IMG/VR virus record: IMGVR_UViG_3300021440_000028 | Location: 1-52,405 of that record | DNA length: 52,405 bases | Direction: 5' to 3' (one strand) | Source of the DNA: a virus | Shown: piece after piece, positions 47,592 through 52,405 of the stretch | Numbering within the stretch: the first letter of the stretch is position 1 | Layout: each line of letters starts with the position of its first letter | Made by a program: the position numbers and the translations under genes | The notes under the pieces: model-generated | Databases searched by the model: none | Seen by the model: the letters and a program-made list of their open reading frames with translations, nothing else | Told to the model about the DNA's origin: nothing

Positions 47592-48674
47592 ATGCCCCAG
47601 ACCATCTACGGCGGCCAGACCGGCGCCGAAACACTGCGCGCCGGCAGCGTGCTGACCGTGACGCTGGTCGTCGGCACGGGCGCCACCGTCTTCCGCTCGA
47701 TCGGCGGCGCAGCGTTCACGGGCGAGCCGGCACTGACCGCGACCACGACCTACGGCCCCTACGAGAACGACCAGACGTTCAAGGTCTGCCCGTTTTCCGG
47801 GGCGACCGTCACCATGGATGTCTCCGCCAGCCCTGGCGCGCAGCCGAACGACGCCCAGGCGGCCGCGCTTGCTGCCCTGGTGTCAGGGGCTGGGAGTGCC
47901 GTCGTCACCGGACTGGACACGCTGGCCAGCCGCGTCCAGCTTGCACACTGGCCTTGCGGCGACAGCGCGACCACACTGGGTGATGCAGTGGGCAAGGGGC
48001 CGTCGATCGCAGTGGCCGGCACCACCACCGGCGCGCTCGGAACGGCGGGCTGGTTCACCCATGATGCCGCGGGAAACACGCTGCAACTGAAGGCCATCCC
48101 GTACATCGACGGCCTGATCAACATGACGACGGACGGCGCCATCCTGATCGGATGCGATCTGTTCCTCACAGGCTGGCCCAGCGCGGGCACCGAGTACCTG
48201 TGGGCACTGCACCGGTCTGCCGAAAGCACCACGGGCGGGCTGGCCCTCACCATCAGCAACAGCGCAGCCGGCCGGTTCTCCGTGCAGTACAAACCCAACG
48301 GCGGCAGTCAGAACGAAGTAACCGGGTTCGCCCCCGGCACCTACCTGAACGTGCGCAACTCTCTGCTGGTGGAGGCCATCGTCAACACGGCGCGCGCCGA
48401 ACTCACCACGCACTTCTTCCACAACGGCCGCCTGGAGCGGTCCAACGTGTGGCCGCTGGCCACGCCCCCAGCCGCTGATGCGGCCTGCGGCCTCAATTTC
48501 TCCGGCTACGGTGCCACGCCCACTGCCAAGGTGGGCAGCGGCGGCAGCACCGGCGCCCGCGTGCAGAACCTGCTGGTGGGTCGCCACAACGGCAAAGACC
48601 GCAACCTGGCCGGCCGGCTCGCCCGCGACATGTACGCCAATGCCGCGCTGCCTTCCTGGCTCACCCGCATCTGA
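47592..48674 (+). CDS. Virion protein with lectin-like (LamG/concanavalin-like) domain
   Basis: The 360-residue product starts with a small beta domain (MPQTIYGGQTGAETLRAGSV, VTLVVGTGATVFRSIGGAAF; 1-80), then a linker, then a jelly-roll domain (about 110-345): VQLAHWPCGDSATTLGDAVG, LTGWPSAGTEYLWALHRSAE, GGLALTISNSAAGRFSVQYK, LLVEAIVNTARAELTTHFFH, NGRLERSNVW, RVQNLLVGRHN. This is the two-sheet lectin pattern. It sits right after the capsid block and before the phosphatase, so likely a head or tail surface adhesin. Confidence 0.6.
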   Translation: MPQTIYGGQTGAETLRAGSVLTVTLVVGTGATVFRSIGGAAFTGEPALTATTTYGPYENDQTFKVCPFSGATVTMDVSASPGAQPNDAQAAALAALVSGAGSAVVTGLDTLASRVQLAHWPCGDSATTLGDAVGKGPSIAVAGTTTGALGTAGWFTHDAAGNTLQLKAIPYIDGLINMTTDGAILIGCDLFLTGWPSAGTEYLWALHRSAESTTGGLALTISNSAAGRFSVQYKPNGGSQNEVTGFAPGTYLNVRNSLLVEAIVNTARAELTTHFFHNGRLERSNVWPLATPPAADAACGLNFSGYGATPTAKVGSGGSTGARVQNLLVGRHNGKDRNLAGRLARDMYANAALPSWLTRI

Positions 48675-48683
48675 GGATCAATC

Positions 48684-50069
48684 ATGGCAATCAGCTTCTG
48701 GTGGCTCGGCCACGCAACCACTGCCACCGCCCGCGTACTGGTGCGTGGCACCACCAACGGCGCAGTGACTGTCAGCGGCAGTTTTGGCAGCGTGTCGGCC
48801 ACGCTGGACACCACAGTCAATGACGGCGTGGTGGTGCTCAACGTCAACGGCCTGGCGCCCAACACCAGCTACCCCATCACCATCACCGACGCCTCGGGCG
48901 CATCCGAAGTGGGCGCGCTCAAGACCATGCCCAGCATCGGCGGCAAGGTGGCCTTCATCTCCTGCGACGAGCGGGTGCGCTCGCTGACGGACCTCGCGCA
49001 GAACATCATTGCGGCCGGCGCGAATGCGGTGTGCCACGAGGGCGACTACGTGTATGTCGCGGCCAACCTCACCAACTACAACGGCGAGACCAGCCCGGCC
49101 ATCAACACTGCCAGCACCCCGGCCAATTACGCCAACCACTGGCGCCAGTGCAAGCGCAAAGCCGACAAGCGGTTGCTTGAAACGATGGTCCCGCACTACT
49201 ACATGTTCGACGACCACGAGTTCGGCGGCGACAACTGGGACCATTCGGTCAAGCTGGCGCAGACCACGCTCAACGTCGCCAGCGGCAGCACCGACACGGG
49301 CGGCCTCGGGCTCAACGGCAGCGCGGAGGTGGATGCCTCGTGGTGGGCCGCACGTCAGGCTGCTGCCTACTACATGGCTGGCAACCCGGCGTCCGAATAC
49401 ACGGCTGACAAGCCGCAGGGTGCCCAGGCTGGCACTGCAGCCAGCCAGTACCCGGCTGCTGGATACCGTTTCATGGTGGGAGACATCGAGGTGTTTCACC
49501 CCGATCTGTTCACCTCGCGGTCATTCCTGGCCGCCACGGACAACGCCAGCAAGACCATGCTGGGCGCGGCGCAGAAAGCCTGGCTGAAGGCGGCCCTGCT
49601 TGCCTCCACCGCCACCTTCAAGGTGATCGCCAGCGGCAAGACCACGTACAAGGCCACTGCCGGCGGCACCGGCGATGACTGGACGGTCTATAGCACCGAG
49701 CGCGACGAACTGATCGACTACATCAATGCCCAGGGCATCAAGGGCGTGGTGTGGATGTGTGGTGATGCACACGGAGCCTTCGTCAGCTACGACCCGGCCA
49801 AGGGCCACATTGCGGTCTGTGCCAACCCGGCCGGCGTCGATCACATCGTGCAGGCCACTGGCTACCAGCCGTTCACGGTGTGGAAGGAAAGCGCGTACAC
49901 ACCCAACGCCACCACCGACCCGCGCAAGGCTGGCCTGTTCGGTCTTTGCGAAGTGGTCACCGCGGCCAGCGGCTTGAAGACCCTGCTGGTGCGCCTCATC
50001 GACCAGTACGGCGTCGAGCTGTGGCGCGGTCAGGTCGACCAGGGCACCAACGTGCTGCGCACGGCCTGA
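48684..50069 (+). CDS. PhoD-like metallophosphatase in virion gene block
   Basis: The 461-residue product has an N-terminal FnIII-like part (about 5-82, ATTATARVLVRG, LNVNGLAPNTSYPITITDAS) as in PhoD. A metallophosphatase domain follows with the PhoD motif set: SCDER (C94, D95), CHEGDYVYVA (117-126), MFDDHEFGGDNWD (174-186) and WMCGDAHGAFVSY (D361, H363). All metal ligands appear kept. No signal peptide. PhoD enzymes hydrolyse phosphodiesters/monoesters. In this position it may be carried on the particle and act on host surface polymers, or supply phosphate. Confidence 0.8.
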   Translation: MAISFWWLGHATTATARVLVRGTTNGAVTVSGSFGSVSATLDTTVNDGVVVLNVNGLAPNTSYPITITDASGASEVGALKTMPSIGGKVAFISCDERVRSLTDLAQNIIAAGANAVCHEGDYVYVAANLTNYNGETSPAINTASTPANYANHWRQCKRKADKRLLETMVPHYYMFDDHEFGGDNWDHSVKLAQTTLNVASGSTDTGGLGLNGSAEVDASWWAARQAAAYYMAGNPASEYTADKPQGAQAGTAASQYPAAGYRFMVGDIEVFHPDLFTSRSFLAATDNASKTMLGAAQKAWLKAALLASTATFKVIASGKTTYKATAGGTGDDWTVYSTERDELIDYINAQGIKGVVWMCGDAHGAFVSYDPAKGHIAVCANPAGVDHIVQATGYQPFTVWKESAYTPNATTDPRKAGLFGLCEVVTAASGLKTLLVRLIDQYGVELWRGQVDQGTNVLRTA

Positions 50070-50183
50070 TCAGCCATGTCCGTCCAACCACTGATCCGCC
50101 CGAGCGCCAGACCGCACGATGCAAATGGCCAGGATGCCGCCGCAGCTCCACAGCGCAACGGCGGCCAGCAGGGCAATGCACAT
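50070..50183 (-). CDS. 37-residue membrane peptide, antisense to late operon
   Basis: MCIALLAAVALWSCGGILAI followed by CIVRSGARADQWLDGHG: one transmembrane helix and a short charged tail. GGGAG precedes the ATG at a good distance on the minus strand. It fills the 223-nt gap between two late genes and its stop abuts the PhoD-like gene's stop. The plus-strand frame here (50076-50243) looks low-complexity. It needs its own promoter, which I cannot point to. Confidence 0.45.
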   Translation of the reverse strand: MCIALLAAVALWSCGGILAICIVRSGARADQWLDGHG

Positions 50184-50292
50184 GTCGGTCTCCCAGGGTC
50201 AGACGCCGCAGCATGGGCACGCCCCATGTCAGCTGTGTGACGTGACCGCAGCCTGATCCCATCCCCTGCCGGTGCACCACTGAAAGCACGCC

Positions 50293-50700
50293 ATGACCGT
50301 CCAGAACTCCACCGCCGTGCGCAACGCCCAGGGCGACGCATGGGAGACCGCCATCGGCACCAGCGCGAAGCTGCGCATCTACACCGGCGCCCAGCCGGCG
50401 AACTGCGCAGCGTCGCGCACCGGCACGCTGCTGGTCGAGTACAGCCTGGCCAGCGACTGGTGCGCGGCTGCCAGCTCGGGCGCGAAGGTGTTCAACAGCC
50501 TGCCGCTCAGCACCACGGCAGCGGGCACCGGCACGGCCGGCCACTACGCCATCATGGACAGCGCCGGCACGACCTGCCACGAGCAGGGCAGCGTGACGGC
50601 CACGGGCGGCGGTGGCGACCTGACGATCGACAACACCTCGATCGCCAGCGGGCAGACGGTCAGTGTCACCGGCTTCACCAAGACCTGGCCGGGGGCCTGA
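50293..50700 (+). CDS. Conserved virion-block protein
   Basis: The 135-residue product: MTVQNSTAVRNAQGDAWETA, IGTSAKLRIYTGAQPANCAA, YSLASDWCAAASSGAKVFNS, ... GQTVSVTGFTKTWPG. The 'STAVRNA-x-x-D-x-x-E-T-A-I-G-T-S' start is a widespread phage protein found in structural clusters, and its beta-rich fold suits a decoration or tail accessory role. Function not established. Confidence 0.6.
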   Translation: MTVQNSTAVRNAQGDAWETAIGTSAKLRIYTGAQPANCAASRTGTLLVEYSLASDWCAAASSGAKVFNSLPLSTTAAGTGTAGHYAIMDSAGTTCHEQGSVTATGGGGDLTIDNTSIASGQTVSVTGFTKTWPGA

Positions 50701-50702
50701 GC

Positions 50703-51560
50703 ATGATCATCCTGTCGTCCACCAGCGACAAGCTGCGAGTCGTCACCGACAGCACGGCCAACACCGATGTACACGCCAGCTGGGCTGACTTGACCGTCGG
50801 CACGGGCGCGACGACCGCGGACCGCAAGAACACGGCGATCGGCAGCGCGACGACCACCGATGTCGTCAGCTCGCCATCGTCCGGCGTCGTGCGCACGGTC
50901 AAGACCCTCCACATCCGCAACAAGCACGCGACGCTGGCACAGACGGTGACTGTCCAGCACACCGACGGCACGACTGCTGTCGAGCAGATCCAGATCAACC
51001 TGCCCGCCGGCTACGTGCTGCACTACGACGAAGGTGCGGGCTTCGAGGTTCAGGACGCCTACGGGCGAGGCCTCGCCAACTGGAGCGCCAACGGCAGCGG
51101 AGCTGCGGTAAACGCCCTGAATATGGTGGTGCTGACATCGGACGTCACGAACGCCAACGCGGTCGCCAACACCATGCAGGACATCACCGGGCTGGCGTTC
51201 AGCGTCACAGCCGGTGAGACCTATTACTTCCGCTTCATCATCGACTTCACGGCGGCAGCTCTGACCACCGGCTCGCGCTTCAGCATCTCGGGCCCGGGTG
51301 CACCAACGCGGCTGGCTTATCGCACTGTCGTTCCGTCTGCTGGCACCTCAGAGACACTGACGGTCGGCATTACCGCCTATGACTTGCCGGCCGCTGCCGT
51401 AGCGGCAACCCCCGCGTTGGCCGGCAACGTGGCCCAGGTCGAGGGGTTCATCACGCCGAGTGCATCCGGCAGCGTGATCGCGCGCTTTGCCTCCGAAGTC
51501 GCGGCCAGTGCCATCGTGGCCAAGGCTGGCAGCTTGTGCACGTGGGTGCGGGTGCTGTAA
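50703..51560 (+). CDS. Virion-block beta-rich protein
   Basis: The 285-residue product: MIILSSTSDKLRVVTDSTAN, TDVHASWADL, then RKNTAIGSATTTDVVSSPSS, VRTVKTLHIRNKHATLAQTV, and a later jelly-roll-like part VTNANAVANTMQDITGLAFS, ETYYFRFIIDFTAAALTTGS. It looks like a two-domain fibre or spike accessory. Located between two structural genes with 2-nt and 0-nt gaps. Confidence 0.6.
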   Translation: MIILSSTSDKLRVVTDSTANTDVHASWADLTVGTGATTADRKNTAIGSATTTDVVSSPSSGVVRTVKTLHIRNKHATLAQTVTVQHTDGTTAVEQIQINLPAGYVLHYDEGAGFEVQDAYGRGLANWSANGSGAAVNALNMVVLTSDVTNANAVANTMQDITGLAFSVTAGETYYFRFIIDFTAAALTTGSRFSISGPGAPTRLAYRTVVPSAGTSETLTVGITAYDLPAAAVAATPALAGNVAQVEGFITPSASGSVIARFASEVAASAIVAKAGSLCTWVRVL

Positions 51561-52283
51561 GTGGCCCGCGGCCTGTTCGCTTCTGAGGCGGTCGCGCAGG
51601 GGTGGTTTGCGCCCGAGGCGCTAGCGCTCGGGTGGTTTGACGAAGCGCTGATCGACGCCGGCAGCACTGCTGGAGCATCCGCAAGCGCTGCGCAGTTGCT
51701 CGCCGCTCCCGCGCAGGCGGCAACAGCTGCGGTGACGGCGCAGGCGCAGTCCTCGCAAGCACTCGCGGCACCATCGCAATCCGCAGCCGCTGGCGTCACA
51801 GCCACAGCAGCAGCATCCCAGACCCTGCCGGCGGCATCACAGTCGGCTGCGGCCGGTGTGAACGTCGCCGCCGCGGCTTCGCAGTCGGTGGCGGCTGTTG
51901 CGCAGGTGGCCGCCGCTTCGGTGGCGCCGGCCAGCGATCGGAACGCGCAGGCCGCGCAGAACCTGGCGGCGCCGGTGCAGTCAGCAACGGCGGCAGTCGT
52001 TATCGCTGCCGGCTCCATCGTCGTGATGGACCCGGCGATCAACGCGGCTGTCGCAGCGGTCCTGGTGGCCGCTTCGGCATCGCAGGCCCTGCAGGCTGTG
52101 ACGCAGTCGGCGACGGCTGCCGGCCCGAACACCGACGAGACCTACCCGCTGGCCGGCGACATCCAGGCCTACCCAGTCGGCGCCGCGCAGGCCTATCCGC
52201 TCAGCGCCGCGGCCGACTACCCGCTGGCTGGCCAAGCTCAGGCGCTGCCTCTGGCCGGCATCCGCCAGACCTACCCGATCTGA
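51561..52283 (+). CDS. Ala-rich repeat virion protein
   Basis: The 240-residue product (GTG start directly after the previous stop) has three parts. The start has FASEAVAQGWFAPEALALGW then FDEALID (two F-x-x-EA-x-A-x-GWF repeats). The middle (about 40-180) is an Ala/Ser/Gln/Val-rich repeat (AASQ, SAAAGV units). The end has five or six YPL-x-G-x-x-QA repeats (ETYPLAGDIQAYPVGAAQAY...TYPI). Repetitive, probably fibrous; could be a head or neck whisker. Next gene is the connector at position 15. Confidence 0.6.
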   Translation: MARGLFASEAVAQGWFAPEALALGWFDEALIDAGSTAGASASAAQLLAAPAQAATAAVTAQAQSSQALAAPSQSAAAGVTATAAASQTLPAASQSAAAGVNVAAAASQSVAAVAQVAAASVAPASDRNAQAAQNLAAPVQSATAAVVIAAGSIVVMDPAINAAVAAVLVAASASQALQAVTQSATAAGPNTDETYPLAGDIQAYPVGAAQAYPLSAAADYPLAGQAQALPLAGIRQTYPI

Positions 52284-52404
52284 GGCGACGACATGGCACT
52301 GATCACCGAAGACGGCACCGCGAAGGCAGACGCCGAGAGCTACTGCAGCGTCGCCGCAGCCGATGCGCACCACGAAGCTCGCGGCATGACCAACTGGGCC
52401 TCTC
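52279..52404. repeat. Terminal direct repeat, copy 2
   Basis: Exact copy of bases 1-126; the final base (52405, a) departs from base 127 (t). It marks circular closure of the assembly. Confidence 0.9.
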
Positions 52405-52405
52405 A
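52293..52405 (+). CDS. Partial copy of head-tail connector gene
   Basis: The first 37 codons of the gene at 15-527, repeated because the circle was opened within it. Not a second gene. Confidence 0.9.
   Translation, partial: MALITEDGTAKADAESYCSVAAADAHHEARGMTNWAS

Noticed and set aside
45553-47634. 693-codon minus-strand open frame over scaffold and capsid
   Set aside because: Antisense shadow of strongly recognisable capsid genes.
50076-50243. 55-codon plus-strand frame between PhoD-like and next gene
   Set aside because: A/Q/G/P-rich without structure; the minus-strand membrane peptide is more protein-like.

Overview
This window is an essentially complete genome of a temperate, tailed, siphovirus-like phage or prophage. 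The last 126 bases (52279-52404) repeat the first 126 bases exactly, so it is a closed circle of about 52.28 kb opened inside a connector gene. The DNA is very GC-rich by eye. The attachment core matches the 3' part of a tRNA-Asn(GUU) of the type found in beta-proteobacteria, and the gene families fit phages of Burkholderiales-like hosts. The host itself cannot be read from the sequence.

Layout. (1) The late rightward operon runs from 39.66 kb through the end and on to 13.6 kb: small and large terminase, DUF4055-type portal, Mu F-like minor head protein, scaffold, P22-like major capsid, a lectin-fold protein, a PhoD-like phosphatase, repeat-rich virion proteins, connector proteins with an HslV-like Ntn hydrolase among them, tail completion and terminator proteins, tail tube, a G/GT chaperone pair with a textbook -1 slippery site, tape measure, a GTA/lambda-like tail tip set, tail fibre and two small holin-like membrane proteins. 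I could not find an endolysin. (2) At 13.58-14.26 kb are a small leftward gene, a strong terminator and attP with repeated candidate integrase arm sites. (3) The early leftward operon (28.4 down to 14.3 kb) contains RecT, a YqaJ exonuclease fusion, NinB, an HD phosphohydrolase, many small conserved phage proteins, a Gp37/Gp68-family protein, a DUF4224 protein and the tyrosine integrase. It starts at a clear promoter (TTGACA-17-TGTAAT) overlapped by two operators. (4) The immunity region (28.5-30.5 kb) has a LexA/CI-like repressor, a small secreted protein and a YdaS/Cro-like gene. The YdaS/Cro-like gene is driven by TTGCAC-17-TGTAAT, with two more operators at the same 25-bp spacing, and its mRNA is predicted to be leaderless. 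(5) The early rightward operon (30.8-39.7 kb) contains small membrane peptides, an HNH protein, a helicase-methyltransferase fusion, a winged-helix protein, a DUF1376 replication protein with a phased iteron array (candidate origin), Zn proteins, RusA, an integrase-like protein lacking its catalytic domain, and a Q-like antiterminator. The Q-like gene lies directly upstream of the late promoter and a leader terminator.

How it fits together: the repressor should hold P-left and P-right through paired operators. After induction, the leftward operon supplies recombination and excision functions, and the rightward operon supplies replication and Q. Q then opens the late operon for packaging, morphogenesis and lysis. 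Unusual points are the frameshifted capsid gene, the PhoD-like enzyme in the virion block, the HslV-like protein in the connector block, the catalytic-domain-less integrase, a 119-bp duplicated module in the leftward operon, and repeated 8-nt stop/start junctions.
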